Source of the DNA: Gyrodactylus bullatarudis
Taxonomy: Eukaryota; Platyhelminthes; Monogenea; Gyrodactylidea; Gyrodactylidae
Direction of reading: 5' to 3'
Assembly: GCA_012064415.1 (NCBI GenBank)
Contig: SSNU01000229.1
Coordinates: 1 to 64,000 of the forward strand
DNA: 64,000 bases
Positions 11,001-23,000 of the stretch are shown piece after piece (the first letter of the stretch is position 1; each line of letters begins with the position of its first letter). Under the pieces are notes generated by a model. That model saw nothing but the letters and a program-made list of their open reading frames with translations, was not told the DNA's origin and searched no databases. The translations under genes were made by a program, and so were the position numbers.

Positions 11001-14000
11001 TTTCCAAAATTAGCGGATAATTTTAATTTTTCCAAAATTAGCGGATAATTTTAATTTTTCCAAAATTAGCGGATAATTTTAATTTTTCCAAAATTAGCGG
11101 AATAATTTTAATTTTTCCAAAATTAGCGGATAATTTTTTTTATTATTCCAAAATTAACGGATATAATTCCAAAATTAGCGGGTTTTTATTAAGAATTATC
11201 AGTAGGTTTTAAGAAAACAAGTTGATACACAATAAATAAGTATATTAAAAATTGATTCTACACAATTTTCTCAGCTGAAGATTATATTCGGTTCTTTCTA
11301 GGTCTTCCTCTTTTCAGTGCTCTTTACCAATTAGATAGAGGTTTATCCATAATCCCATCTAAAATTGGCCATGGCGTTTCCTTACTGATTGGAATATCAG
11401 AAAGAAGCTCAAAATCTTTGGAGGGAATCCTACATAACTCTATCAGAGAATGTTTTGAACAGATGAGCTACAACTAAAAACTAACCAATTTGGCTTAGAA
11501 GAAGATTCCAGATTAATCAAAAATTTTTCCCAACAAATGACATTAAAACTCTTTCAAATACAAAATTTCTATTCTAAATAAATAATAAATTAAATTATAA
11601 TGTATTACTTACGAATTGTTCATTTTCAAGGAATCATCACGCTGACTTATTTGTATTTGCATGTTCCTCAAGTCATTCTCGAGACGTTTCAGTTTTTGTC
11701 GACAAGAAAATTCATCTCCACAAGTACAATTTTGCTTAGTCTCCGTCCTCTTGTGTGAGCCATTCTGGTAAAGGCTGTTGTTGTTGTTATTATTATTATT
11801 ATTATTGAGGGCAGATGTGGCCTTTCCTTTGATACCGGAAGATTGATTTTGATCAGAATTATTGGATGATGATTCAAGTTTAGATATTGTCTCTTCAATA
11901 GCTGTACGAGCTTTCCTCTCTGAGATTATTTGGTTTTCGAGCTGATTTAACAAATTCTTGTCAGCTTTATTACGCAAGCTCAACTTGGATATTTCACTGG
12001 ATAATAGTTCGTTCTCTTGGCGTTGAATTGTGTAATTCTCTCGTAAACTTTTACTCTCTGCTTCTATCTGAGATAACTGGAGTCGTAACTGATTTTCCGC
12101 TGCCTTGATTGAATGTAAATCTGAAGTCAACTTTTTTATCGTATTTTCCAATCTGAAAAAAATATTAATCATTAATACAGTAACATTAAACTCCCTAATA
12201 GTCAGATGAGTTATTCACTAACTAGTAGGCTAGGGTGCCTTTTTTTCTCCAAACAACTCTCGAGAGTATTTACTTTTCTGATATAATTTAGTACTCAGAT
12301 CATGTTTGGGATATTTTTCTAAGCGTGAAAGTCATTCTCCATTATGTCATTGCCCATTTTTACCACAATATCCCAAGGATATGATAAAACAACAAAATTC
12401 ACCATGATGATAAGATTACTATTTTTCAAAGATAAAACCTAAGAAACTCATAAAACGGCCAAGATATTCCGGATTTTAAGGATTGCGTAGTAAAAATTCA
12501 TTGAAAATTGAGCGGCGATTTGAAAAATTCTGGATTTTTAAATAATAATCAATGACACATGCTTCAATACAAAAATTTCTATCAGAAAAGTTGGTACTGA
12601 TATGAGATTTAAAAAATCCACCCTACCTTACTAACTATTATAGTGGTTAAGCTAAGAAAAAAGAAATTGAAATAGTTTAATGATCATATCATGATATAAC
12701 TATGTACATTTACTATTCATACTTTTAACCCCTTGGATCTATTTCTGAAGTAGATAGTTGTAATGTATCAAACTTGCATGCAATAACTCAGACTAATTAC
12801 TATAACTAATTTTTTTCCCCCAACAATGCTACATGTCTTAATCAAAAATTGATCTTTTAACCGAGAAAAACAAATTTTGAAAATTTTCTAGGAATTTCTT
12901 TTGACATGTGAAAAAAGATTCAATTTTTACTATAAACCCTATTTTTACTTAACGGCTGTCATTTTCAATCGAGATTTTGTATATCAGAACAAACTTGAAA
13001 ACTTATTTATTCTTGCATATAATTTGCTTTATTTCTCAAGTATCTGGACGCAGAATTTCTAGACATGGAAACAGAACAATCCTTAATCAAACCAAAAAAG
13101 GCGTCGAAGCTTGCTTCTCACGACTTGAAAGATAAAAAATCACCCGCTGTTAAACTGAAACAATGTTACAGCTCTGCATTTCGTCGATATATTCTTATTT
13201 GAGATAAGCTTCCCATTATAATTAGAGATAAGGTTTTGTCTATTGGGACAAGCATAGACTAAACTATGCACGAGCCCTAGTTTTTCTTAAAAATAGTTGC
13301 TATTTTTGCTAAAGGTTCATCAACTCACTTGACATTGATATCGACAGACTTTCCCATTTTCAGGGGAGCCTTGAGTTTGCCATTGCCACTGTTGGTATTG
13401 AAATTGCCATGTTTCTTGACTTGAATGTTGTTATTATTATGACTGAAAGAAGAAGTCTTTTGATCATTGGAATTGGGAGAGCTGATTATTTCACCATTTT
13501 GATTATCATGATGATCACTCTGAGCAGTATTGGATGTGTAAGATTTCTCATTTTCACTGGGATTATTATATGATTTTGACGATGAACATGAAGACGATGT
13601 TTGCTGTGAATTGGAATAAAAAGCACATTTTCCCAGAGCAAAAATTGTCCGAATGATTGGGAATGAAGAAAAACATGATAGAAATTTTGATATGACTCGC
13701 TTAGAGTCAAATATATTAGTATCTGGACATGTGAAAGGATAGAAGAGTATGGCTGCAAAGCCACTTTCCATACTTGACCGATACTCTAGGTCCCCATTCA
13801 AAAGGCATGAAGTTAACTTGATTTCATTAAATGTTCTCTTCTCATCAAACTCATCTAATATACGATCGTGAACAGAGTTGACGATTTCGCTACTGTTTAC
13901 ATCAGACAAAGATGGATACAAGGCTTCTTCGATCATTGTGTAATAAGTTTCATTTTGTATTCTCACGTCCATTTTTTTGCGCTATAAATTGAATTTTATT

Positions 14001-14783
14001 CAATAATGAGATGTTAATCGAGAGTAGGGTAAAATTACCATTTTATATTTTATTTCCAAATAGTTTTTCATTGAAAATCCAATACAAACAGCAGGATATC
14101 CAATGCTAACATGAAGAGGATAAGATTAGCATTAAGATTTAATAATATGACGAAATCAAAGACTCACCAATGAGCAGCAAATGGTCTGAATAGATAAATA
14201 CTATGATTGGAACATTTAAGATCCTTGGATCGAAATTCAATTTCAAAATACATAAATATCATAAAAAGAATGCAGGTAGGGAAACAAATACCCTTGTCTG
14301 AAAAGAGAAAAATTTAATAATTAGAAAAATAATGTGTAAATCATCAATATTTTCAAGCTTACCTATATGCCATAGAAGATAGACCCACACGTAGGCACTT
14401 CCAAGATAGAATAGCCAAGTGATAGGAATGACCAGAAAGGATATCAAGTCAATTGCCAAAACAATAAGGATGAATACAAATGCGAAATGCTAAACATAAA
14501 AGTTAAAGAAAGTAACTCACAAGTCCTTCAAATCGCAAAGATTCATTAATTGAACAAAGGAAAAGCCAACCAGGCCAAAAATATTCAACTCTCATTCCAG
14601 TTGAGTAATTAAGGAATAAAAACATCATCCAGATAAGGACAACTTTGGTGTGCTGGACACAACTAATGAATAAATTAGACTAGAATAAAAAATTTACCTA
14701 GATGACAAAAATTCAAAGACTTTGTAACGTTTAGGAAGTCTCTTGTTACGGCTAGGATCACCATTTTTGCGTCTAGAGTACAT
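5081..14783 (-). CDS. MACO1: Macoilin (TMEM57 family), complete 10-exon gene
   Basis: Exons (minus, 5' to 3'): 14783-14698, 14662-14521, 14489-14363, 14297-14168, 14105-14039, 13981-13329, 12152-11613, 10532-10009, 5823-5615, 5452-5081. All junctions agree in phase and total 2850 nt, or 949 residues (human ~664). Exons 2-5 encode the hydrophobic N-terminal part with family signatures VEYFWPGWLF, DLISFLVIPITWLFYLGSAY, FRSKDLK, LFRPFAAHCIGYPAV. Exon 6 starts RKKMDVRIQNETYYTMIEEA, then is low complexity. Exon 7 opens the coiled coil (LENTIKKLTSDLHSIKAAEN, RQENELL) and has a run of 11 Asn; exon 8 continues it (EARKTLQNRINLATSERVKL). Exons 9-10 are Ser/Asn-rich and weakly conserved, so less certain. 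Macoilin is a neuronal ER-membrane protein controlling excitability (C. elegans maco-1). Introns 1 and 2 are only 35 and 31 nt. The start is the ATG of MYSRRKNGDPS, which fits the basic N-terminus of the family. Confidence 0.92.
5824..10008 (-). other. Macoilin intron 8 (4185 nt)
   Basis: Large intron between the coiled-coil exon and the Ser/Asn-rich tail exons. It carries the 758-bp palindrome at 6662-7419. The rest is AT-rich; ORFs at 5772-6038 (+) and 9296-9487 (+) have no recognisable content. Confidence 0.7.
6662..7419. repeat. Near-perfect long inverted repeat (palindromic element, subfamily 1)
   Basis: The left arm, 6662-6990, and the right arm, 7091-7419, are reverse complements over about 329 nt with only a couple of substitutions and homopolymer-length differences. 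They surround a ~100-nt loop. The outer ends read AGCTATTCTCGATGAATTTG. There is no ORF. A diverged single arm of the same family begins at 53361, and related half-elements lie elsewhere in the window. It lies in a macoilin intron, so the pre-mRNA would contain a very stable hairpin. Confidence 0.9.
10533..11612 (-). other. Macoilin intron 7 (1080 nt)
   Basis: Lies between the two coiled-coil exons and contains the 28-bp tandem array at 10972-11180. No other coding or RNA signal seen. Confidence 0.65.
10972..11180. repeat. 28-bp tandem repeat array in macoilin intron 7
   Basis: The motif AAAATTAGCGGATAATTTTA recurs with its GCGG box at 10985, 11013, 11041, 11069 and 11097 (exact 28-nt period). 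Slightly degenerate copies follow, with the box near 11126, 11157 (ACGG) and 11178. Five units are almost identical, and the 3' units drift in length. Confidence 0.93.
11781..11814 (-). repeat. AAC/AAT trinucleotide run coding poly-Asn in macoilin exon 7
   Basis: A GTT/ATT run on the plus strand encodes 11 consecutive asparagines in macoilin, between the first coiled-coil block and the next charged segment. As a coding microsatellite it is likely to vary in length. Confidence 0.85.
12153..13328 (-). other. Macoilin intron 6 (1176 nt)
   Basis: Bounded by GTGAGT and TTTTTTCAG on the minus strand. AT-rich; no repeat family or gene recognised. Confidence 0.6.
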
Positions 14784-15097
14784 TTTTTGATCATTTGACA
14801 ATATAAAGATGAAATAATCGGATCTTTTACAAAGTTGATTTTAACATTTACAAATGATGCGAACTACTAAATCAATATTTTAAACAAAATCTATGAAAGC
14901 AACATATGGGCAATAGACAATAAAATATTGAATGTTTGTTAACTAAATGGAGATTTTTATCTGATACTTTTGAGAAAAGAAACTATGAATGAAAATCAGA
15001 ATAATTCAATGATTAATTGATTTAAGCTTCTTCTGTAGCGTTATTATGAAATGAGTTTGTTTAACTCATACCAGTTTTTGATTTGACACGATACGTA
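14784..15097. promoter_or_regulatory. Divergent promoter region between macoilin and CDV3
   Basis: Only 314 bp separate the macoilin ATG (minus) from the CDV3 ATG (plus), so both 5' UTRs and core promoters must lie here unless upstream untranslated exons exist. No clear TATA box or initiator could be assigned. Confidence 0.5.
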
Positions 15098-15877
15098 ATG
15101 TCATTAGATTCTCTTTTCGCAAGTAAATCTAAGAGCAAAGGAAAAAGCAAAAAGCCTCTTGGAGAATTAGAATCTGATAACAAGCGAAAAACGCAGAATT
15201 ATTCAAATTATCAGAGTGAAAATAAAAATTCTGCTATTTTGGCAAATCTTATCCTCCAAGATGAGAGAGAAGGTTGGGAGTCCTTGAAAGATGACGATGA
15301 AAGAATTTTCAGTGAACTCGAAAAAGTTAGTGATGATAAGCAGAAAGTTATCAATGAAGACACTAATGGAAAAGATACAGTTGAGAAGCGTATTTGGAAC
15401 ACTAAACCAGAATCTGGTGATAAACTTAAGCCTGCTGTTATAGAAGTTAAGAATGACCCGCAATTTCCTAGTATTAAACAAGAGATAAATAACGATTTTC
15501 CTTCACTCAATTTTGCTTCTACTGTCGAAAGTAAGCCTGAAAAGAGCCCTGAAAAGTCTTGGATCCAAATGAAAAGTAGAGGAAACACAAATACTGAACC
15601 AGCTGAAACCACTACTCGATATCAACCAAAATTAGTAAGTACTGATTTGTACCGCTCTGATCGATCTCGCTCCAACTTTGATAGTAATCCTCAGCCAGCT
15701 ACATCGGGTGGTTGGAGCAGGAATTCTGCAACTCCAATCCAACCAAATCCTGGTAGAAGTGGATTCTACAACCCACCAAAGTCAACAACAACATTTAAAC
15801 CAAATAAAGAAGCCTCAACTGAACCTCAAGCCATCAAATTAAGCAATAGATTCGATGTTCTTGATGGACTTTCATAA
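15098..15877 (+). CDS. CDV3: CDV3 homolog
   Basis: Single exon, 259 residues. The start is ATG 15098; an upstream TTG at 15083 is in frame but not a likely start. The N-terminus MSLDSLFASKSKSKGKSKK matches the CDV3 signature (SLDxFFAKxxKKKKK). An acidic stretch with a tryptophan (EGWESLKDDDER), a DPQFPSI box, and the C-terminal motif LSNRFDVLDGL follow in family order. CDV3 proteins are soluble, largely disordered cytoplasmic proteins of unknown biochemical role. The middle is rich in Ser, Thr, Asn and Pro. It is divergent from macoilin and upstream of BAZ2 on the same strand. The assignment rests on the two terminal motifs; the low-complexity middle adds little. Confidence 0.8.
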   Translation: MSLDSLFASKSKSKGKSKKPLGELESDNKRKTQNYSNYQSENKNSAILANLILQDEREGWESLKDDDERIFSELEKVSDDKQKVINEDTNGKDTVEKRIWNTKPESGDKLKPAVIEVKNDPQFPSIKQEINNDFPSLNFASTVESKPEKSPEKSWIQMKSRGNTNTEPAETTTRYQPKLVSTDLYRSDRSRSNFDSNPQPATSGGWSRNSATPIQPNPGRSGFYNPPKSTTTFKPNKEASTEPQAIKLSNRFDVLDGLS

Positions 15878-17008
15878 ATAGTTAAATTTTGTCAAAATCC
15901 TACATGAATTCCATTCTCAGCAACATTCCTTTCACAAGTATCGGTCTATTTCATCTTGTTTTATCAATACTATAACTATTATTCGGTGCAAGTTGGCCAG
16001 AAGAAAAATTAAAACATGTTTGCAGAATTTTATAAACAATCGTCAAAATTCAGAGAGAAAGATGGATCCCATTATACATTACCATAATACACAAAAATGT
16101 AATATTATTATGATATTGACTTCTTAGAAATTTTTATATAAATAAACAAGTTCGGAAGAAAAATAAAATTATTCTCTCAGATATTGAAATCAAAATCTAC
16201 TCCAGAGTAGAATAGGGGAAAAATTATACATTATTTACTCATCTCACCGGTAGTACAGAGAACTAATGAATACAATAGTCATAGATTATCCATGTATTTT
16301 TCTCATTCTTTTACACAACATACATTCAAAACACAATTCTATTCTATGCATAAAATAATGAGAGTATGAATCATCCGTTACTAATACTAATACGTTGCTA
16401 CAGTACAGTATTACTAAAAAAATAGAGAATAGGGAATGCTTTTGAGTTACACTGACGCACAATGTATGTGTATTACTGAATGTGAATCCATCAATTGGAA
16501 AGATGGTAGTATAGACATATAGCACGAATACATCTTGCATATAATGTAATATACCTTTAGTTGAAAATGCTATATATATTATCTTTAAGTGTATTTCTCT
16601 GTGTGTGTAAAGTGTATATAACAAGATTGTCAGACATATTTCTCTCTGTATATATATTTATTCAAAAGACGAATAAAAATTACTAATAAAAATTAACAAG
16701 AACAAATCATCCTGTCCCATTCTCTCTGTTTGTACTACTCTGCAATTTGTAGTTCAAAATATTTTTCCTACTGTAATCAAACATTTATCGGATCTAAAAA
16801 ATTTATACTTGGCTAATCGAAAGAATTTAGTGATCGGATATCTATCTAAAAAATTAAACATACGTCAAGTGGGAATTACACGTGAAAGAGTCAATTTTAA
16901 TTTGGCATTAAAATTGTTAGTCAAACTCTCTCAGAAATTCTTTGAGCAGCTCCCCAAACGGATTACAATACAACGTGGAAATTATGAAAAAAATTGATTG
17001 AAAAAAAG
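15878..17008. other. Intergenic: CDV3 3' flank and BAZ2 upstream region
   Basis: No gene seen. AATAAA near 16140 may end CDV3 transcripts. The last few hundred bases are presumably BAZ2 promoter and 5' UTR. ORFs at 16286-16624 (-) and 16809-16997 (+) have no recognisable content. Confidence 0.5.
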
Positions 17009-20000
17009 ATGAACCTTGAGAACGCATTGGTTAGTCAACTCTTGAATTTGATATCTCAGCAAAAGAATGAAAATGCCAATGACTCTGTTATTAGGAGTCA
17101 TCATCAGCCGGTTGTTAATCCAACACCAACAACTGGCGGCCTCATGCCTCAAATCAACTATCCCCATGTAACCCAACAACTCAATCTGAATAACAACTCC
17201 ACAATGACTAATAATAATGGCAGTCTGAAAATGACAAATCCCCAGCAATACCTGATGCAACAGTTGATGTTACAACAACTAACCAATAATAGTTGTAGCT
17301 CCACCTCATCAGTGACGAATAATTCTGACTTGCATCAGGCATTATGTAAGTTGTGTTTTTCTGCCTAGATTGAAAAATGAAGTAAAAATTTTAAAAAATG
17401 TTCATTTTTATAGGGGGTAAGACTCTCATGTCTCAAATGACCCAGAGACATCCATCACTCCCTACAGCACCCACAATAACCCCTACAGCATCCAATAACG
17501 ATTTCAATCTTCTCTTATCTCTGATGGCTTCTCAGAAACAGTTGACAGAAGCGTCAGTCAACTCATTGGCACCCTCTCAACTAGAACAACAAGCGGTAGC
17601 CATGCTAAACCTGCAACAACAACTCCAGTTAATGCAACAGAATCAGTTAATGCAGCAAATCCTCATGAATCAAAATTCCTTTGTCAATCCAACTGGAAGT
17701 ACAAATGATTCTGCATTTCTTGCTGGTCTTATGGGTCTGACGAATAACTTTTACGCAAAACCTTCATCTCCAGCATCATCTTGTTCTTCAAATCAGTGTT
17801 CCTCGTGAGATTTATAATTGATAATAATTATTATTTTATATTTGAGATATTCTTTAAGCATTCTTTAGTTCCATAATTTGTTTATCTTTCTTCCAAAAGA
17901 GAAAATCAATAAAATTATTTTCTCGTTATTGATTATTCCTTTTATCAACATTCTTTCTTTTATCCTCTCCATTTTTATATCATTTCTTGCAGAGAAAAAT
18001 CCAATTCCATGCCTGCCAAATCGAAAAGGGAAGCTAGCAAAGCTGAAAACAGCACTCAGAGATCAGATAGTCCCTTGCTCAATGAACGGGACAAGAGAAA
18101 ACGTAAAAATTCAACTGAGACAGCTAACCTTGACAAGTCCCTTCAAGAAGACTCTAAAAAGTTGCGCAGCACCCAAAACCCAAATGATCTCCTTTATCAG
18201 ACACCTTTAACCTTGGGGTGAGTTTTTGGATTTTATCTAATCCTTAAATCGATAATTTGAATTAATTTTTTCTAGTTGGAAACGAGAGACGATTGTCAAA
18301 GGAGTCGGACCAGCTGGGATTTTTGGAGATGTCAGTTATGTGACACCTTGTGGCAAGCGACTTTGGAAAATCGAAACTGTTTTCGAGGTGAGCCATAAAA
18401 TATAAAAAAATTGTGATTGTATTGAATCTATCGTCTTTGTGAAATTTCAATTCTTTTCAATGAATATATCATTTATCGATCTATATCAGAAAAAAATCAA
18501 TAAATTATGTCTACTTAAAATTTTACTATAACAAGAAGATTTTTTTTATTTTGAATGAACAGTTTTAAATTCTTTCCTGCAAGAATAAATGAAAAAGTTG
18601 CTATCAAATCTTGTCTTGTTATCCAATGTAATAATTATTCTGGATCAACACCATTTTACTAAGAAAAAGAAGCTCAGCATTGAAAAAAATCAAGGCACCC
18701 ATTTTCAAAATTAAAATTTTAACAGTTTAAGATAGTTGCTCAATAAGATGTACATAACATAAATCAATTGTTAGAGATAAACTCAAAATTGTAATATTTA
18801 TTCAAAGTCTAGAAACTAAATTTGGGGGTCTAAAAGTTATTTTTTTAAATTCGAATTTGACAAGAATGTTCTGTTTTTTTCAGCATTTAAATAACCTTGA
18901 TAATGACCAGTTAACCGTAAAGGCTTTCAACTTTCGTTCAACATATCGTCTTGGCACTTATTTTGAATACAATGCTGATACAAATCAAACTCTAACAGAA
19001 ATTCCTTCAGAAAAAATTGATCGACTATTGGATAGTGAATTCGGCAATCAGACAAAAAGTAATTCAACAAATCCCCTTGCCACTAATCCTTCTACAGACC
19101 CCTCTAAATGTAAGTTTTTGTTTTACACTTCTGAGAGAATTTCTTAAATTTTTAATAATCTTGGGGATCTCCATTTAACTGAAAAATAGAATATTTCGGT
19201 TATAATAATCATGAATCAAGTCTTAGATTATACAGTCTATCATAGTACAAAATAAGTTTGAGTCCTAAAGAATTCTTGGTTTTGAATTTTATCGATTTTA
19301 CTCACCTGTAACCAAGCCTTGAAGCTAAAATACAAACCAAATTCTACTCTTTCTCAATTCGTTGGATTTCTTAGTTAATTTTTTTTCTTTCTTTAGCCGC
19401 TAAACTTAAAGAAGAAGAAATCCTCAAAGATTTAATAAATCCAGAAAAAACCCCTCAGATTATGGAAGAGTTAACCAAGTTCTTTCACAATTTAATCGAT
19501 GAACAAAAAAAGTTTGAAGACAACTACGCCAAAGACAAGGAGACGTTTATTAAAGCTGAAAGAGAGAGACTATTTCAATCAGTAAGTTTTTACCGATACA
19601 TTTCCTTTCTGCGATAAAAATAGAACGTCAATTTACCTAGATACAAGAAGTTGTTGAATAAAATAAATAAATAAATGTAAAGTAAACATCAAATGTTACT
19701 AAAGGAATCGAGCAACATTATCGAGTTTTTTTGATTTAAAATGAGAATTTATTAGGAAAATTGATGAAATTAAAATTTTTGAGCTTAAATATCGATAAAT
19801 CTTCCATTTTTGATAAGATAAGTAGAAAACGATGTCGAGGTTTCACAAATTGGGGCTTTTATTTTGGGCATACTCATCAGTGTAATACATGCCAAAAATA
19901 TATTGGGGTTTAGAAAAATAATTAAACTACAAAAGTGATTGGTTAAAATATTTGTTACTTTACAATTGGCTTGACCCTGTTACCAAGTGGGCATAGTGTG

Positions 20001-23000
20001 GTTTATCATATCGTTAAAATTAAAATTGGGTGTTAATTTTTTCCTTGGTAGTTCAATTATTTTTCTTAAACCCTATATAAATGACATTTATTGATGAGTA
20101 TGCCCGAAATAAATGGCTTATTTGTGAAAACCTTGGCATCGCCATCTTCTTTTCTTTACAAAAATTTTTGAATATTTTTTGCAAAATTTCAATTGAGGCA
20201 AGGAAAATAAAATTTTTCAAACTCTAACCACACCTTAACCATGGCTGTAATCCCTTCAATTTGCAAAAAATTAACCCACTTTTGTTCAGTTGAATGATAA
20301 ATTTCTCATCTTTCAAAATCTAGTATGTGGAGCAGGGAATATCGTCAGAGTTGAAGAAGCAAGTTGATGATCTCAAATTACTCAATATCCCAGTGAGTTT
20401 AATTCTATATTCTTTCTCGGAGACACACCTCAAATTATAATTAGAGCACCGAATACGCCACTATATGTCATTAACTTCAAAAGAATTCTATCATTCTGAG
20501 TTCTATAAATCACAAAGAACTTATCAATCTCATTCTGATTGGTATATGCATGTATTTATCAAATATTAATTATTCAAAAAGTAGCATGGTTAATTTAAAT
20601 TTACTAATGAGTAGTAGTCAGTTTAAGATGGTAGTGGATCAGCCGAGTCCACCCCTGTTGTAAGAATTTTAGTTTTTGCCACTCATTTGGTGCTCTAATT
20701 ATAATGCAATGGTGAATTTTGTATAATTGATAGAAAAACTACCTAGGGTTCGTACTTCGTTTTATCCACATTCGAAATTATTATCCCTCATTTGCAATAA
20801 TTTACAATGTAGATAGGTGACGTTAAATTGTTTGTTTTTTTCCAGGATCTTCCCAACTTTGAGGATATCAAAGGACTCAAAATGTCCCCAGATATATTCG
20901 CAAATTGCCTTGTTATTCTAGAATTTTTACATGCATTTAATGACTGCTTTGCCATTGGTAAGTGAACAAAATTCAATTCCAACATCAATGGAATGAATGA
21001 TCCAATTTTATTTATTTTAAACAGAAAAAGACTCAATTCCTTCTATGACAACACTGCAAGCAGCTTTCGTTGACTGTGACAGGAGTGCCATCGATGCTGT
21101 TATCCATCTGGTCATTGAATTATTACGCTTGGCTGTTCTTGATCCTGGAATTAGTAATACTAAACTTGTAAGTTGACAAAATTTTAATTTTGAGTGAATC
21201 TGAAATATTGAAACTCGTAATTATTGGTCGTCTTTTCATTAATTTTCCTACATTTTAATATTTTCAGTATACAATAACGACAGGAAAAAAATTCACAGAA
21301 CTAGAGATCAACCTTGAAACCTATTCTGGAGTTTTGAGAGCATTTATCATTGGTAGAAATGGATATGAAGATGAAATGTCTGATTGGCTTGACGAATCTC
21401 CACCAATTAATGATCCACCTCAGGATGATGAAACAAAAAAATCAGCTGACTCAGACCATTCCGATGACAATTCACAAGACGAGGATGACGCCAACGATAA
21501 AGAAGACGAAGATATCCCTGTTGTAAGTTTTTATTCTTCAAAATTGTGGTCCGAAAAAATATCATTCTTCGAATTTTCAGATTACATTGCCAACTAAAAA
21601 CTTTCAAAATCTCTCCGGAGAACAGCAATGCTCCTTGCTATGCTTCTTGGTTGATGAGCTGGTCTGTAATAGTAAGATTGTTCAAATTGAAGTTGACAAA
21701 ACCATGGAACATCACCTGACTCTGAAAAGGGACAAGTGGGCTATCGATAACAAGATCAGGAGGTTAAAGATTATTCTCAATCGAAAGTGTCTCGGGCCAA
21801 ACCTAATGGCTATGAATGAGTCATTTGATAATTCTCGTCTGAACAATGGAGAAAAAGATAAAGTCTTGGAAGAATTTGGATGGGATGTTAACAAACCAAC
21901 TCTCACTCAGAATACAGTGCAGCTCAGTGAAATGGAAGTTGAAATGCCACCTAGTGACGATGAAGAGTCTATCGATCTGGGTGTTCTTGAAACACGAATA
22001 AGAAAACTTCAAACTATGGCTGAAGTTAAACAAAAACTAATCGATGAATGTGTCTTCAAGTTATGGGGTTGTTTCTTGGGTCAAGACCGTTTCAAGAGAA
22101 ATTATCATCTTTTCGGATCTTTTGGAGGCTTATTCATCGAAGGACCATCATATCACGATGAAAAAGATTCGGGTTTCAATTCTGAAATGATTGCTGAAGA
22201 AATCCTCAGACGCAGAGAACTATCCGAGAAACGAAATATGAAGAATTTATTCGGTCCTCACCTTTCAAAGCGATTCATTCCACCTTCCACTCCTGAAAAA
22301 ATGGACCAAGACACGAAGGAATCTTCCATAGAGAAAATTGTTAATGACGAATCATTTTCCACTGAAATTAAAGAAATTAAAATCGAAGCAAATGCCCTTG
22401 ATTTATCTTTGGAGAAAAATGAACAAATTGTCAAGTCTGAGACAGACGAGAATCTAAAAAAGACCCCATCTTCTCTGATTAGAAAAGATGAAACTTTTGC
22501 TAATGTGGCGAAAGAAAAAGTCGTCCCAAATGAACTAACACCAGAGAAGCAACGAGATTTATGTGAAAAGTTTGGTTTGGATGATACAATCTTGACAACA
22601 GCTGCCCTTCTCTATATAACACAGAATAACATTGCTGAAACTTCCGGTTCGTCCATGTGGCAGACATTAGCACTTGAATACAAAAAGATTCTAACCAAAC
22701 TTGTATCGGATGAACTTCAAGTTTTCAACAATAAAGATGAAATGGATCAAGGATCCCTGTCCAAATGCTTACTTCATCTGTCCGATTGGCTGAAGAAGAA
22801 TAAAAACCAAAACTCCTCAAAGTTTGACGTCGACCATGAAAGTCTCAAGGCAGACCTTCCAATGAAGGAAATTGATGAAAAAATCTACAACTCTCTGGTA
22901 AAGCTAAATATACAATCAGATAAAATGAAGCCAGTTGAAAAGGAGCATATGAATTGTTGGAAATTGGCAAATCAATCTGGTGAGCATCTGATAACGGAAT

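Noticed and set aside
10978..11165. CRISPR-like array of regularly spaced repeats
   Set aside because: Units are contiguous 28-bp tandem repeats without spacers, in an animal intron.
15203..15612. Minus-strand ORFs of 92 and 133 codons
   Set aside because: Antisense shadows of the CDV3 coding exon with low-complexity hydrophobic content and no motifs.
17878..18210. 110-codon ORF over the BAZ2 exon 3 region
   Set aside because: Wrong frame; the splice at 17993 in phase 2 gives the Lys/Ser-rich frame that continues into the TAM domain.
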